From Affinundibacterium amnicola (GTDB lineage: Bacteria; Pseudomonadota; Gammaproteobacteria; Burkholderiales; Burkholderiaceae_D), in assembly GCF_014284275.1 (NCBI RefSeq), contig NZ_JACOFU010000001.1, positions 682,001-746,000 on the forward strand: a DNA stretch of 64,000 nt, read 5' to 3'. A program made the translations under genes and the position numbers. The notes beneath the pieces were generated by a model. The model was not told the DNA's origin. It saw only the letters and a program-made list of their open reading frames with translations, and did no database searches. Of the stretch, positions 44,240 to 55,736 are shown piece after piece. Positions within the stretch are counted from its first letter, which is position 1; every line of letters starts with the position of its first letter.

Positions 44240-44549
44240 TTTAAGTGCAACGATTCGCATACAGCTTTGCTATGCCATCGAAAAAATGAATCCAACCATC
44301 GTTATGTTGGAGCTGCCGAGGGACAGTAAAGTGACCCAAGCAGTGCAACATTTAGATCCGTCTCATCTCGCCATCGTTGAAGCACAACTGGATAAGCAAA
44401 GTGCTTGGGCAGTTTTTGGTAAGAAAAAAAATGCAGATTATTTGTTGCAAGATGGTGATCGGCTTGAATTGTGTCGTCCCTTGATTGCCGATCCTATGAG
44501 TGCTCGCCGCCACAGGGCAAAGCGCGAGCACAAATCGGGCAAGATGTAA
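44229..44549 (+). CDS. rnfH: RnfH/RatB ubiquitin-fold protein
   Basis: A 106-residue protein of the RnfH family with a beta-grasp fold (IRIQLCYAIEKMNPTIVMLELPRDSKVTQAVQ, then VFGKKKNADYLLQDGDRLELCRPLIADPMSARRHRAKR). I start at the ATG at 44229, inside the last codons of ratA. This gives the usual N-terminus and removes 23 residues read from ratA sequence. Function is unknown beyond its constant pairing with ratA. No rnf operon is in the window. Confidence 0.93.
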   Translation: MENNLSATIRIQLCYAIEKMNPTIVMLELPRDSKVTQAVQHLDPSHLAIVEAQLDKQSAWAVFGKKKNADYLLQDGDRLELCRPLIADPMSARRHRAKREHKSGKM

Positions 44550-44570
44550 TCGCGCTTCTCATCTTGATCT

Positions 44571-45080
44571 TTAGCGGCAATCTGCCAATACCTTCTTCAC
44601 GTCCGCCATTTCTTTTGTTCGCTGCGCTTCATCGAGCGGAGTGCGTTCGCCATTCTTGTCTCTGGACATGATCAAGATCCCTTCGTCCAAGCTTTGCTTG
44701 TACGACTTGGCACGTTCACAATTTTTAGTCTTATCAGCACTTTCTTGTTTCTGCGCTGCGCTTTTTTTATCTGCTTCTTCACGCGCTAACTTGCGTTTGT
44801 TGAAATCTTCATTTTTGCTGGCGGTTGTTACTGGCTTTTCGATCTTCGGGTTATCCGTCGCAGATTCTGTAGCATTCTGATTGGCTGTACTTGTCGTTGG
44901 ACGAGTGCTACCAAATGGGGACTTCAAAATTTTGTCTCGTGGGACTGATTTCGGTGGCGGGGTATCGGAGTATTGCTTAATTCCCTTCTCATTAAGCCAA
45001 ATGTATTGCGCCATTGCGATATTGGAAATCATTAGCGATGCGATAAGTCCAGATGCTAAAAAGCCGTATGTTTTCTTCAT
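44571..45080 (-). CDS. DUF4124 periplasmic protein
   Basis: A 169-residue precursor. The signal peptide MKKTYGFLASGLIASLMISNIAMA is followed at once by the DUF4124 signature QYIWLNEKGIKQYSDTPPPKSVP. A Thr/Asn/Lys-rich linker and a charged helical C-terminus follow (KNEDFNKRKLAREEADKKSAAQKQE and LDEAQRTKEMADVKKVLADC). The domain is common in betaproteobacterial envelope proteins; its role is unknown. It converges on rnfH with 21 bp between stops and diverges from guaB. Confidence 0.88.
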   Translation of the reverse strand: MKKTYGFLASGLIASLMISNIAMAQYIWLNEKGIKQYSDTPPPKSVPRDKILKSPFGSTRPTTSTANQNATESATDNPKIEKPVTTASKNEDFNKRKLAREEADKKSAAQKQESADKTKNCERAKSYKQSLDEGILIMSRDKNGERTPLDEAQRTKEMADVKKVLADCR

Positions 45081-45172
45081 GATGTACTCGAATATTCTGA
45101 AATGAAAGCGTTCTTTTTGAATAAATTAAGAGTGAGTTTTACACGGAACGAGACGGATCGGCAAGTTTTCTG

Positions 45173-46665
<1,493 letters not shown>

Positions 46666-46718
46666 TCACTAGACAGTTCCGAGATGTTTGATCAGGTGTC
46701 TTCAATACGGAGCAAGCA

Positions 46719-47768
46719 ATGGTGACATCCGCCGCAGGTGTTAGTCGTATGGATTTGTTTTTGGATGGCGCTGGTAGTTCAAGCGCCGATCCGAATAAGT
46801 ACGAGGCAAAGATTGCGCGATTTGAACGTCTTGGAATTCGTTTGTTCGGCGTCGCAAATTGCATCGTTAGCTTTGGCAATTTACGTGAGCGTTTTAATCG
46901 CAGTGAGCAATCGATGGTCTCGATTGAGGCAGCGTTTTGTGAAATGCTGGGCTTCTCTGAAGAAATTCGTGTCTTCAATAATTTAAATTTTGAAGAAGAG
47001 TATGCGAATCATCCCTCAGTAAAGGGTGAACCCCAGATTGTATTTTGCGCCCAGCATCCGATCTTTGACACGGATAACCAATGTGTCGGTAGCATTTATT
47101 TGATTGACTATGTCGAACATGCGTTTGACGACGAGTCTCGATTATTATTTGCTGATTTGGCAGTCATGGTTGAGCGCGAATTAACGATCGGTGCAGTAAA
47201 AGCGCATTATGCTGAGCTGGCGAAGCAGATTCGTAATCTCAAGCGAGATGCATTATTGGATCCAGTGTTAGGGATGTGGAATCGCGCTGCGATTACCCGC
47301 TCTTTGGGATTGGAGTTGGAACGATGCCAAAAAGCGGAAAAGCCAGCTTCTCTTCTTTACATCAGTATTAACCAGTACCAAAGTTTGAAAGAGCAATTTG
47401 GTAGTTCAGTCAGCGATGCGTTTTTGCTGAAAGTAGCTAGCCGTATGCGTTCATGTATCCGTCCTTTTGATGCACTTGGACGTTTTGAGAGTGACGCTTT
47501 TTTGATTGTTTTACCAGGCGCATCCAATTTGGTTGCCTCTGCAGTTGCAGAGCGAATCAGATTGGCCGTAATTTCTCGCGCTGAAATGGTGAATGACGAT
47601 AGCGTGGAAATAGAAATAAGTATGGGAATCGCTTCGACCAGTGTGTTTCCTAATGTTACACCTGAGGTACTAGTCGCTAATGCGGAAAAAGCTTTGCTCA
47701 CAGCGAAACGATTAGAGCGTAACCGAATTGTTCAAGCTGAAGCTGATCAGCTTGATATCCTTCTTTGA
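46719..47768 (+). CDS. GAF-GGDEF protein with degenerate active site, between guaB and guaA
   Basis: A 349-residue cytosolic protein. The N-terminal GAF domain (about residues 20-165) includes [24 protein letters not shown] linker helix leads to a GGDEF domain (about 180-345) starting [16 protein letters not shown]. The GGDEF motif itself is replaced: [14 protein letters not shown] gives E-S-D-A-F at residues 257-261. The early metal-binding Asp region reads YISINQYQ instead of the usual DIDHFK. It should therefore not make c-di-GMP, but could bind GTP or act as a receptor. GGAG lies 6 bases before the ATG. The gap to guaA is 16 bp, so it is co-transcribed with GMP synthesis genes. Confidence 0.88.
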   Translation: MVTSAAGVSRMDLFLDGAGSSSADPNKYEAKIARFERLGIRLFGVANCIVSFGNLRERFNRSEQSMVSIEAAFCEMLGFSEEIRVFNNLNFEEEYANHPSVKGEPQIVFCAQHPIFDTDNQCVGSIYLIDYVEHAFDDESRLLFADLAVMVERELTIGAVKAHYAELAKQIRNLKRDALLDPVLGMWNRAAITRSLGLELERCQKAEKPASLLYISINQYQSLKEQFGSSVSDAFLLKVASRMRSCIRPFDALGRFESDAFLIVLPGASNLVASAVAERIRLAVISRAEMVNDDSVEIEISMGIASTSVFPNVTPEVLVANAEKALLTAKRLERNRIVQAEADQLDILL

Positions 47769-47784
47769 TAATCTTTATAGAATC

Positions 47785-49377
47785 ATGCATTCAAAAATCC
47801 TTATTCTGGACTTTGGTTCCCAAGTCACTCAACTAATCGCCCGCCGTGTTCGTGATGCAGGTGTTTTTTCGGAAGTATTTCCTTACGATGTCAGCGATGA
47901 ATTCATTCGCAACTACGGTGCTTCTGGGATTATTTTATCAGGCGGCCCAAGCAGCGTAACTGAAGGAGATACACCACGTGCGCCTTTGGCTGTGTACGAT
48001 GCGGGCGTGCCAGTTTTGGGTATTTGCTATGGTATGCAAACCATGGCAGAACAGCTTGGCGGTAAAGTTGAAAATGGTAAGGTTCGTGAATTTGGCTATG
48101 CAGAAGTTCGTGCTCGTAGCCATACTAAATTATTAGACGGCATTAACGACTTCGTGACCCCTGAAGGTCACGGCATGCTCAAGGTGTGGATGAGTCACGG
48201 CGACAAAGTCAATGAAATGCCAGCAGGTTTCAAATTAATGGCATCCACCGACAATTGCCCAATCGCGGCGATGGCAGATGAAGACCGTCGTTTTTACGCA
48301 GTGCAATTCCATCCAGAAGTGACGCACACGATCCAAGGTGAAGCGATCATTGGTCGTTTTGTGCACGATATTTGCGGCTGCAAATCGGATTGGAATATGC
48401 CTGATTACATCTCCGAAGCTGTTGCTTCGATCCGCGCTCAAGTTGGCGACGATGAAGTGATTCTTGGTTTATCTGGGGGGGTGGATAGTAGTGTTGCTGC
48501 CGCCTTAATCCATCGCGCGATTGGCGATAAATTGACTTGCGTATTTGTCGATCACGGTCTATTGCGCCTCGATGAAGGCAAGATGGTCATGGAAATGTTC
48601 GCTGAAAATCTGGGCGTCAAAGTTATCCACGTTGATGCAACTGCACAGTTCATGGGGCATTTGGCTGGTGTTACCGATCCAGAAGCAAAACGCAAAATTA
48701 TTGGTCGTGAGTTTGTCGAAGTATTCCAAGTTGAATCGGGCAAGCTCAAGAATGCAAAATGGCTGGCACAAGGAACGATTTATCCAGACGTGATTGAAAG
48801 TGCTGGTAAAGGCAAAAAAGGTTCACATACGATCAAGAGTCATCACAATGTTGGTGGATTGCCTGATACTTTGAATCTGAAATTATTAGAGCCATTGCGT
48901 GAGTTGTTTAAGGATGAAGTGCGCAAACTCGGTGTGGCATTAGGTTTGCCGCATAGCATGGTGTATCGTCATCCGTTCCCTGGCCCAGGTTTGGGCGTAC
49001 GTATCTTGGGTGAAGTAAAGAAAGAATTCGCTGATTTACTGCGCCGTGCTGATGCGATTTTCATCGAAGAATTACGCAATACTTACGTTGATCCTAACGC
49101 GGAAAAACCACAAACTTGGTATGACGCGACTAGCCAGGCATTTGCTGTGTTCTTACCAGTGAAGTCGGTTGGTGTGATGGGCGATGGCCGCACTTACGAA
49201 TATGTTGTCGCTTTGCGCGCGGTTCAAACGCAAGACTTCATGACTGCACACTGGGCACATTTGCCGCATGAGCTGTTGGGCAAAGTGTCGAATCGCATTA
49301 TTAATGAAGTGCGTGGGATAAATCGTGTTGTGTACGATATTTCTGGAAAGCCGCCGGCGACAATAGAATGGGAATAG
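47785..49377 (+). CDS. guaA: GMP synthase (glutamine-hydrolysing)
   Basis: Aminates XMP to GMP. I start at the ATG at 47785 ([13 protein letters not shown]), the family N-terminus, not at 47728. The 530 residues comprise a class I glutamine amidotransferase domain (Cys in [17 protein letters not shown], His-Glu in [10 protein letters not shown]) and an ATP pyrophosphatase domain (P-loop [17 protein letters not shown]). The dimerisation domain ends in KPPATIEWE. No clear terminator follows; instead there is an 88-bp imperfect palindrome. Confidence 0.97.
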   Translation: MHSKILILDFGSQVTQLIARRVRDAGVFSEVFPYDVSDEFIRNYGASGIILSGGPSSVTEGDTPRAPLAVYDAGVPVLGICYGMQTMAEQLGGKVENGKVREFGYAEVRARSHTKLLDGINDFVTPEGHGMLKVWMSHGDKVNEMPAGFKLMASTDNCPIAAMADEDRRFYAVQFHPEVTHTIQGEAIIGRFVHDICGCKSDWNMPDYISEAVASIRAQVGDDEVILGLSGGVDSSVAAALIHRAIGDKLTCVFVDHGLLRLDEGKMVMEMFAENLGVKVIHVDATAQFMGHLAGVTDPEAKRKIIGREFVEVFQVESGKLKNAKWLAQGTIYPDVIESAGKGKKGSHTIKSHHNVGGLPDTLNLKLLEPLRELFKDEVRKLGVALGLPHSMVYRHPFPGPGLGVRILGEVKKEFADLLRRADAIFIEELRNTYVDPNAEKPQTWYDATSQAFAVFLPVKSVGVMGDGRTYEYVVALRAVQTQDFMTAHWAHLPHELLGKVSNRIINEVRGINRVVYDISGKPPATIEWE

Positions 49378-49396
49378 CTCCTTGCACTGATAAATC

Positions 49397-49484
49397 GCAG
49401 AAGCGGGCGCATTGCGTCGTTGCGAAGCCTCGCAATATCGACATATTGCTGCGTTTCGCGCCTAGCACTGCATCCCGCTGCTGC
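49397..49484. repeat. 88-bp imperfect palindrome after guaA (REP-like)
   Basis: The outer arms GCAGAAGCGGG and CCCGCTGCTGC match at 10 of 11 positions. The centre GCAATAT-CGAC-ATATTGC is a perfect 7-bp stem with a 4-base loop, and both share the same axis (49440/49441). Between them pairing is partial, with single-base shifts. It is more GC-rich than its surroundings and looks like a REP/BIME-type or MITE-like element. No second full copy is in the window. Confidence 0.55.
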
Positions 49485-49532
49485 AATTTCTCAGCGCAAT
49501 GAAACCTCCATTAAGCAACTAGGAATTTAGTT

Positions 49533-50168
49533 TTGAGCTACAGCATTAAAGAAATTTTTTACACTTTGCAGGGCGAGGGCACACATGCTGGGCGACCTGC
49601 TGTGTTTTGTCGTTTTGCCGGTTGCAATTTGTGGACTGGGCGTGAAGAAGATCGTAGCTCTGCAGTTTGCCAATTTTGTGATACCGATTTCATTGGCACC
49701 GATGGTGAGGGCGGTGGTAAGTTTAAAACACCGCAAGCGGTCGCTGCGCGCATTAATGCTTTGTGGCCCGACACGCATGAGGCGACTAAATTTGTCGTGT
49801 TCACTGGTGGTGAACCTTTATTGCAATTGGACGAAGCCTTGATCGATGCGATGCATGATGTGGGCTTTGAAATTGCGATTGAGACCAACGGCACGATAGA
49901 AGTGCCGACTGGTGTGGATTGGATTTGCGTTAGTCCGAAGATGGGTTCGCAATTGATTGTACTCAAAGGCGATGAGCTGAAAGTGGTCATTCCGCAGTTG
50001 GGTCAAGATTTGAAAGCTTACGAGGCGCTCGATTTTACCCACCATTATTTGCAAGCGATGGACGGCCCTTTATTACAAGATAATCTGCACAGAGCAATCG
50101 ATTATTGCAAAGCGCATCCGAAGTGGAAATTGAGTTTGCAGACGCATAAGTTGCTGCAGATTCCTTAA
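49533..50168 (+). CDS. queE: 7-carboxy-7-deazaguanine synthase QueE
   Basis: A radical-SAM enzyme of preQ0/queuosine synthesis that contracts 6-carboxytetrahydropterin. The start is TTG at 49533, supported by AGGAA 7 bases upstream and the family N-terminus SYSIKEIFYTLQGEGTHAGRPAVF. The cluster Cys are spaced C-x14-C-x2-C (AGCNLW to CQFCDTDF), the atypical spacing known from Burkholderia QueE, instead of CxxxCxxC. The 211 residues are full length. FTGGEPLLQLD and AIETNGTIEVP complete the pattern. queD follows after 71 bp. Confidence 0.95.
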   Translation: MSYSIKEIFYTLQGEGTHAGRPAVFCRFAGCNLWTGREEDRSSAVCQFCDTDFIGTDGEGGGKFKTPQAVAARINALWPDTHEATKFVVFTGGEPLLQLDEALIDAMHDVGFEIAIETNGTIEVPTGVDWICVSPKMGSQLIVLKGDELKVVIPQLGQDLKAYEALDFTHHYLQAMDGPLLQDNLHRAIDYCKAHPKWKLSLQTHKLLQIP

Positions 50169-50239
50169 ATATTTTTTTATTAGCTGTCGACATCGCGTGA
50201 TTACAGCGTTCTGTCTGACCTTATGTACACAGGCAATAC

Positions 50240-50683
50240 ATGTTAACCATTACCAGAAAAGTAGAATTCGATACCGGACATCGGATTCCAGATCACAATA
50301 GTCAATGCCGCAATTTGCATGGGCATCGCTATACCTTGTTGATTACCTTGACTGGTGATGTCGTCGAAAAAGACGGCGAATCTGACAACGGCATGATCAT
50401 GGATTTTGGTGATATCAAAGCACTCGCCAACAAACATCTGGTGGATCTTTGGGATCACGCGTTTATCGTCTATGAAAAAGATACCGCCGTACGTCAATTC
50501 TTAGAAAGTATGCCAGGGCATAAAACGGTCGTGATTGATCGCGTACCTACGGTAGAAAATCTGGCGAAGATTGCGTTTGATATGCTGAAAGATGTGTATC
50601 ACGATCGTTATGGTCGTCATTTATCTTTGACCAAAATCACCTTGTACGAAACGCCTAATTGCTGGGCGGAGATTGAGGGTTAA
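50240..50683 (+). CDS. queD: 6-carboxy-5,6,7,8-tetrahydropterin synthase QueD
   Basis: Makes 6-carboxytetrahydropterin from dihydroneopterin triphosphate, the substrate of QueE. The 147 residues show the zinc His set and catalytic Cys in FDTGHRIPDHNSQCRNLHGHRYTLLI. DFGDIKALANKHLVDLWDHAFIV and the C-terminal Glu in LYETPNCWAEIEG follow. It forms a two-gene unit with queE. queC and queF are not in the window. Confidence 0.96.
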   Translation: MLTITRKVEFDTGHRIPDHNSQCRNLHGHRYTLLITLTGDVVEKDGESDNGMIMDFGDIKALANKHLVDLWDHAFIVYEKDTAVRQFLESMPGHKTVVIDRVPTVENLAKIAFDMLKDVYHDRYGRHLSLTKITLYETPNCWAEIEG

Positions 50684-50721
50684 TCGTACATTCACAATTT
50701 GCCGAAGTTGCAATCTGTAAT

Positions 50722-51437
<716 letters not shown>

Positions 51438-51480
51438 TAGCCGATATCGATCGCTGATTATTGAAAACGAGTCATTAGCG

Positions 51481-52398
51481 ATGTCTTTTTCTTTCCCCAA
51501 AATACTGCCTGAAAATCCTGGTATCGCTATCGTTGCGCCCAGCGGAGCTGCTTTAAACGACACCAATATTGAAGCCGGTTTGAAGGCGCTGACAAGTGCC
51601 GGATTTAAGGTGCTCAATTACTACCAACATGCTGATCGTTTCGAACGTTTTGGGGCGGCAGATCAGGAACGTCTGGATCAATTCCATGCTGCGATAGATA
51701 ATCCCGAAATTGATATTGTGATGGCGCTACGTGGGAGCTATGGTTTATCACGGATTTTGCCTCGTATCAATTTACAGAAAATTGCGCGCAGTGGCAAATG
51801 GCTAGTTGGTTATAGTGACTTCAATGCTTTGCAGTTGGCGATGTTGGCCAAGACTGGCACAGCGAGTCTGTGTGGTCCTATGTTATGTAACGACTTCACT
51901 CGCGATGAATTACGTGCTTTTACACAAGACCAATTTTTGCAAGCGATTCATCAACGAAAAACACATCTCGAATTTGAATCAGATCAAGCAGCTGCGCTCA
52001 AGCTTGAGGGCACATTGTGGGGCGGTAATTTGGCCATGATTTGTCATTTACTCGGCACCGAGTATTTCCCGCAAATCGATGGTGGCATTTTATTTGTCGA
52101 AGATATCGCAGAGCATCCTTATCGGGTCGAGCGTATGCTATTACAACTTCATATGGCGGGTGTATTAACGAAACAAAAGGCCATCGTGCTGGGGAATTTC
52201 TCTGCCTACCGTTTAGCACCGCAAGACAATGGTTATGATTTTGCAGCGATGTTGAAATTTTTACGTTCGACCATTTCGACTCCGATTATTACCGGACTTC
52301 CATTCGGTCATTGCGATGATAAAGCGAGTTTGATGCAAGGTTCAACAGCGCGCCTAACCGTCACAGACGTGCAAGTAAGGCTCACAGCAGGCTACTAA
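51481..52398 (+). CDS. ldcA: LD-carboxypeptidase (peptidase S66)
   Basis: Removes the terminal D-Ala from cytosolic muropeptide tetrapeptides during peptidoglycan recycling. The 305-residue S66 protein has IAIVAPSGAALN, the nucleophile region MALRGSYGLSRILP (Ser), GYSDFNAL, LEGTLWGGNLAMICHLLGT with the Glu in ILFVEDIAEHPYRVERML, and the His in GLPFGHCDDKASL. It follows tadA by 43 bp. The thiolase gene starts 24 bp after it. Confidence 0.92.
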   Translation: MSFSFPKILPENPGIAIVAPSGAALNDTNIEAGLKALTSAGFKVLNYYQHADRFERFGAADQERLDQFHAAIDNPEIDIVMALRGSYGLSRILPRINLQKIARSGKWLVGYSDFNALQLAMLAKTGTASLCGPMLCNDFTRDELRAFTQDQFLQAIHQRKTHLEFESDQAAALKLEGTLWGGNLAMICHLLGTEYFPQIDGGILFVEDIAEHPYRVERMLLQLHMAGVLTKQKAIVLGNFSAYRLAPQDNGYDFAAMLKFLRSTISTPIITGLPFGHCDDKASLMQGSTARLTVTDVQVRLTAGY

Positions 52399-52422
52399 TC
52401 AATTAAAAAAATCGGAGACAAA

Positions 52423-53601
52423 ATGACAGACGCAGTGATCGTCGCGACAGCGCGAACCGGATTAGCAAAGTCATGGAAAGGTGCGTTCAATATGACGCAC
52501 GGCGCGAGCATGGCAGGGCCAACGCTAGCAGCAGTAATGAATAGAGCGCAGCTAGATCCTGCCGAAATCGAAGACGTGATGGTTGGCTGTGCCTTTCCAG
52601 AGGGCGCCAATGGCCGCAATATTGCCCGTCAAATTGCCTTGCGTGCCGGCTGTCCGGTGACAGTGCCTGGAATCACGATTAATCGCTATTGCTCATCGGG
52701 CTTGCAATCCATTGCTTTGGCAGCGCAGCGTGTGATCTCGGGTGAAGTCGATATCGTCGCAGCAGGTGGCGTTGAGTCTATCTCTTGCGTGCAAAATGAA
52801 ATGAATAAGCACATGCTCAGTGATCCTTGGTTACAACAGCATAAACCGCAAGTGTATATGCCTATGCTAGAAACTGCGGAGATCGTCGCTAAGCGCTATC
52901 AAATCTCACGCGAACGTCAGGATGAATATGGCGTGCGCAGTCAACAACGCGCTAGTGCAGCCCTGGCAGCTGGTTTATTTGATGCGGAAATCATTCCCGT
53001 GACGACGACGATGCGGGTGACCGATAAGGAAACGGGCGAACATCATTTGCGCGAGGTGACGATTTCAGCGGATGAAGGCATACGGGCTGGGACGACTTTG
53101 GAGGCTGTTTCTAAAATCAATACAGCGTTGCCCGATGGCGTGATCACTGCAGGAAATGCCAGTCAATTTTCAGATGGTGCAGCGATGACGATCGTGATGA
53201 ATGCACAGGTCGCTGAGCGCAAAGGCTTGCAGGCGCTGGGTGTGTTTCGTGGTTTTGCCGTCTCGGGCTGTGAACCAGATGAGATGGGTATTGGTCCTGT
53301 ATTCGCAATTCCGAAGTTACTCAAACGCGCTGGTTTAACAATCGACGATATCGGGCTGTGGGAACTCAATGAAGCGTTTGCTGTACAAGTATTGTATTGC
53401 GCAGACAAACTGTGTATTCCTATGGATCGTTTAAACGTGAATGGTGGCGCAATAGCAGTCGGTCATCCTTATGGCGTTTCTGGTGCACGATTAACGGGAC
53501 ATGCGCTGTTAGAGGGCAAACGCCGTGGCGTTAAATATGTGGTCGTGACTATGTGTATTGGCGGTGGGCAGGGCGCTGCTGGTTTGTTTGAGGTTTTATA
53601 A
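52423..53601 (+). CDS. Acetyl-CoA acyltransferase / thiolase
   Basis: A 392-residue thiolase. The nucleophilic Cys is near residue 89 in [16 protein letters not shown]. The C-terminal His is in [20 protein letters not shown] and the second Cys in [13 protein letters not shown]. It is closer to beta-oxidation (FadA-like) thiolases than to the biosynthetic PhaA in its N-terminal half, but specificity is not certain. It could supply acetoacetyl-CoA for the PHB pathway, which lacks a phaA beside phaC. CGGAG lies 8 bases before the ATG. A thioesterase and a reductase gene follow. Confidence 0.9.
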   Translation: MTDAVIVATARTGLAKSWKGAFNMTHGASMAGPTLAAVMNRAQLDPAEIEDVMVGCAFPEGANGRNIARQIALRAGCPVTVPGITINRYCSSGLQSIALAAQRVISGEVDIVAAGGVESISCVQNEMNKHMLSDPWLQQHKPQVYMPMLETAEIVAKRYQISRERQDEYGVRSQQRASAALAAGLFDAEIIPVTTTMRVTDKETGEHHLREVTISADEGIRAGTTLEAVSKINTALPDGVITAGNASQFSDGAAMTIVMNAQVAERKGLQALGVFRGFAVSGCEPDEMGIGPVFAIPKLLKRAGLTIDDIGLWELNEAFAVQVLYCADKLCIPMDRLNVNGGAIAVGHPYGVSGARLTGHALLEGKRRGVKYVVVTMCIGGGQGAAGLFEVL

Positions 53602-53642
53602 ACGTGTCTTGGCGTTTACCAATTTAATTTAGAGAAAAATAG

Positions 53643-54110
53643 ATGTCTGAATCTGCTCCGCACGCTAGCCAAAACTCTAGTGCTATTTCAAAGATTGAAA
53701 ATCCCTTCCTAGATTATCTCGGCATCGTGTCAGGTGAGATGAGAGAGGGTAAAGCGAGCTTGTATTTGGATCTGCATCACCACCACATGAACAGCTGGCA
53801 AATCACGCATGGCGGGGTCTTAATGACTCTGCTTGACGTCGTGATGGCAATGGCAGGACGCTCTTTGCATGATGACCAAAAAGGTGTGGTCACCGTCGAG
53901 ATGAAAACCACGTTCCTACAACCTGGTGGCATTGAGGGCGGGCGCCTCGAAGCACGCAGTGTCGCTTTTCATCAATCGACGACCATGTGTTTTTGCGATG
54001 GTGAAATCTGGAGTGGCGACAAATTAGTGGCAAAGGCGATGGGGACGTACAAGTATTTGCGTAGTCTCAAATCGAAAGCTGGTTTGGTGAAGATGGGTGG
54101 TAGTGATTAA
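53643..54110 (+). CDS. PaaI-type acyl-CoA thioesterase (hotdog fold)
   Basis: A 155-residue hotdog-fold protein with the PaaI-family motif ITHGGVLMTLLDVVMAMAGRSL (HGG then Asp). VTVEMKTTFLQPGGIEGGRLEARSVAFHQSTTMCFCDGEIW follows. It probably hydrolyses short or aromatic acyl-CoA. It lies 41 bp after the thiolase and is likely in the same transcript. Substrate unknown. Confidence 0.85.
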   Translation: MSESAPHASQNSSAISKIENPFLDYLGIVSGEMREGKASLYLDLHHHHMNSWQITHGGVLMTLLDVVMAMAGRSLHDDQKGVVTVEMKTTFLQPGGIEGGRLEARSVAFHQSTTMCFCDGEIWSGDKLVAKAMGTYKYLRSLKSKAGLVKMGGSD

Positions 54111-54179
54111 ATTCACAGAATTCCTTCGTAAGTCTTGTAGGGCGGGCGCAATAATCAAAGTTAAAAGGAAAAATTCAAT

Positions 54180-55181
54180 ATGCATGATCAATTTCAACGT
54201 ATCGTTTTAGCCTCACGCCCAAATGGCGAAGTGACAGCTGACAACTTTCGTCTAGAGACTGTGCCTGTTCCAACGATCGTGGAAGGCCAAGTTCTCATAC
54301 GAAATCATTTTCTATCAATCGATCCTTACATGCGTGTTCGTATGGATGATGCGAAAAATTATGCAGCGCCGCAAGCGCTAAATGAAACAATGATCGGTGG
54401 AACCGTAGGTGAAATTGTTGCTAGCAAAAATCCCCAATTTCAGGTCGGTGAGAAGGTGATCGGCATGATGGGCTGGGCTGAAATGGGTGTATCCGACGGC
54501 AGTTTATTACGCAAATTAGATACCACGCATATTCCTTTATCAGCCTATCTCGGCGCGGTGGGCATGCCTGGCATGACGGCTTGGTATGGATTAACCCAAA
54601 TCATGCAAGCGAAAGAGGGCGAGACGATTGTGGTTTCTGCGGCTAGTGGTGCGGTTGGTAGCGTGGTCGGACAGCTCGCCAAAATGCGTGGTTGCCGCGC
54701 GGTGGGAATTGCTGGTGGCGCAGAAAAATGTGCCTACGTGGTCGATGAGTTGGGTTTTGATGCTTGTGTGGATTATAAAGCCGGAAACTTGGAAGAACAG
54801 CTCGCAGTGGCAACGCCAAACGGTATCGATGCGATTTTCGAAAATGTTGGCGGTGCCAGTTTTGATGCTTGCTTAGCGCGTGTGAATCCGTTTGCCCGAA
54901 TTGCCATGTGTGGCATGATTGCTGGCTATGACGGTGGCGATATGGCGATCCACAATGCACGAGTCTTGTTGAGTATGCGCGTGAGTTTGCGCGGATTTAT
55001 TATTTCCGAACATTTGGATTTGTGGCCGCAAGGCTTGAAAGAATTAGGCTTATTGGTCGCACAAGGTAAACTAAAATTCAGAGAAAGCATCGCTCCTAAT
55101 TTAGCCTCAGCGCCGGAAGCCTTTATCGGTATGCTAAAAGGTAAAAATCTCGGCAAACAGCTAGTGCGCTTGATTCCGTAA
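54180..55181 (+). CDS. NADP-dependent MDR oxidoreductase (CurA/PTGR type)
   Basis: A 333-residue medium-chain reductase of the zinc-free CurA/leukotriene B4 dehydrogenase branch. It has SIDPYMRVRMDDAKNY, MPGMTAWYGLTQIMQAKEGETIVVSAASGAVGSVVGQLAKMRG (nucleotide site) and DYKAGNLEEQL. It reduces double bonds of alpha,beta-unsaturated ketones in known members. AAAGGAAAAATTCAAT precedes the ATG. It probably belongs with the thiolase and thioesterase in a fatty-acid or carbonyl metabolism unit. Confidence 0.88.
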   Translation: MHDQFQRIVLASRPNGEVTADNFRLETVPVPTIVEGQVLIRNHFLSIDPYMRVRMDDAKNYAAPQALNETMIGGTVGEIVASKNPQFQVGEKVIGMMGWAEMGVSDGSLLRKLDTTHIPLSAYLGAVGMPGMTAWYGLTQIMQAKEGETIVVSAASGAVGSVVGQLAKMRGCRAVGIAGGAEKCAYVVDELGFDACVDYKAGNLEEQLAVATPNGIDAIFENVGGASFDACLARVNPFARIAMCGMIAGYDGGDMAIHNARVLLSMRVSLRGFIISEHLDLWPQGLKELGLLVAQGKLKFRESIAPNLASAPEAFIGMLKGKNLGKQLVRLIP

Positions 55182-55216
55182 GTGTTTTGTACAAAAAGTA
55201 TGGAATGGAAATTAAA

Positions 55217-55645
55217 ATGAATCCAGAATTGCAAATTAAACTCGGCGAATGGTCAGAATTACAGGCAGATGCGCAAGCCGTGCGCACGGCCGTATTCGTC
55301 GATGAACAAAAAATCCCCGCAGAACTTGAATGGGATGTGATGGATGCACAATGCCTGCACGCTGTGGCTTACGATGCGCAAGGCAAGCCGATAGGCACAG
55401 GGCGCATACTGCCAGATGGGCACATAGGACGTATGGCTGTTTTGAGCTCGGCGCGTAATTGTGGTGTCGGTGCTGAAATCTTGCGTCAATTGATGGCACA
55501 AGCAAAACTTCGCGGCATGTTTGCGGTGCAGTTGAATGCACAAATTTCTGCGGAGCCTTTTTATCAACGTGAGGGATTTAATCGCGAAGGCGACTTGTTT
55601 ATGGAAGCCGGTATTCAGCACGTGCATATGAACAAAACACTGTAA
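55217..55645 (+). CDS. GNAT acetyltransferase (ElaA-like)
   Basis: A 142-residue GNAT protein: VRTAVFVDEQKIPAELEWDVMDAQCLHAVAYDAQGKPIGTGRILPDGHIGRMAVLSSARNCGVGAEILRQLM. The VFVDEQxxPxxLEWD opening is typical of the ElaA/YjcF-like group. I start at the ATG at 55217 (MNPELQIKLGEW), with GGAA 7 bases upstream; ATGs at 55187 and 55205 are in frame. Substrate unknown. A terminator follows. Confidence 0.85.
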   Translation: MNPELQIKLGEWSELQADAQAVRTAVFVDEQKIPAELEWDVMDAQCLHAVAYDAQGKPIGTGRILPDGHIGRMAVLSSARNCGVGAEILRQLMAQAKLRGMFAVQLNAQISAEPFYQREGFNREGDLFMEAGIQHVHMNKTL

Positions 55646-55665
55646 ATTTTGGTGCATTAAAAAAT

Positions 55666-55706
55666 AAGCCAATTTCAAAGCTAATTACTTTAGAATTGGC
55701 TTTTTT
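55666..55706 (+). terminator. Terminator after the GNAT gene
   Basis: Fifteen-base arms with a two-base mismatch (AAGCCAATT with AATTGGCTT at the base), a 7-base loop and six T residues at the end. A run of A residues before it allows weak activity on the other strand. Confidence 0.85.
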
Positions 55707-55736
55707 GTTAATGGTCGCCTTCGCGAGCCTTCATAC

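Noticed and set aside
54111-54179. GGGCGGGCGCA in the thioesterase-reductase gap as a REP copy related to the palindrome at 49397
   Set aside because: Only about nine bases (GCGGGCGCA) are shared and no inverted partner follows, so similarity by chance is more likely.
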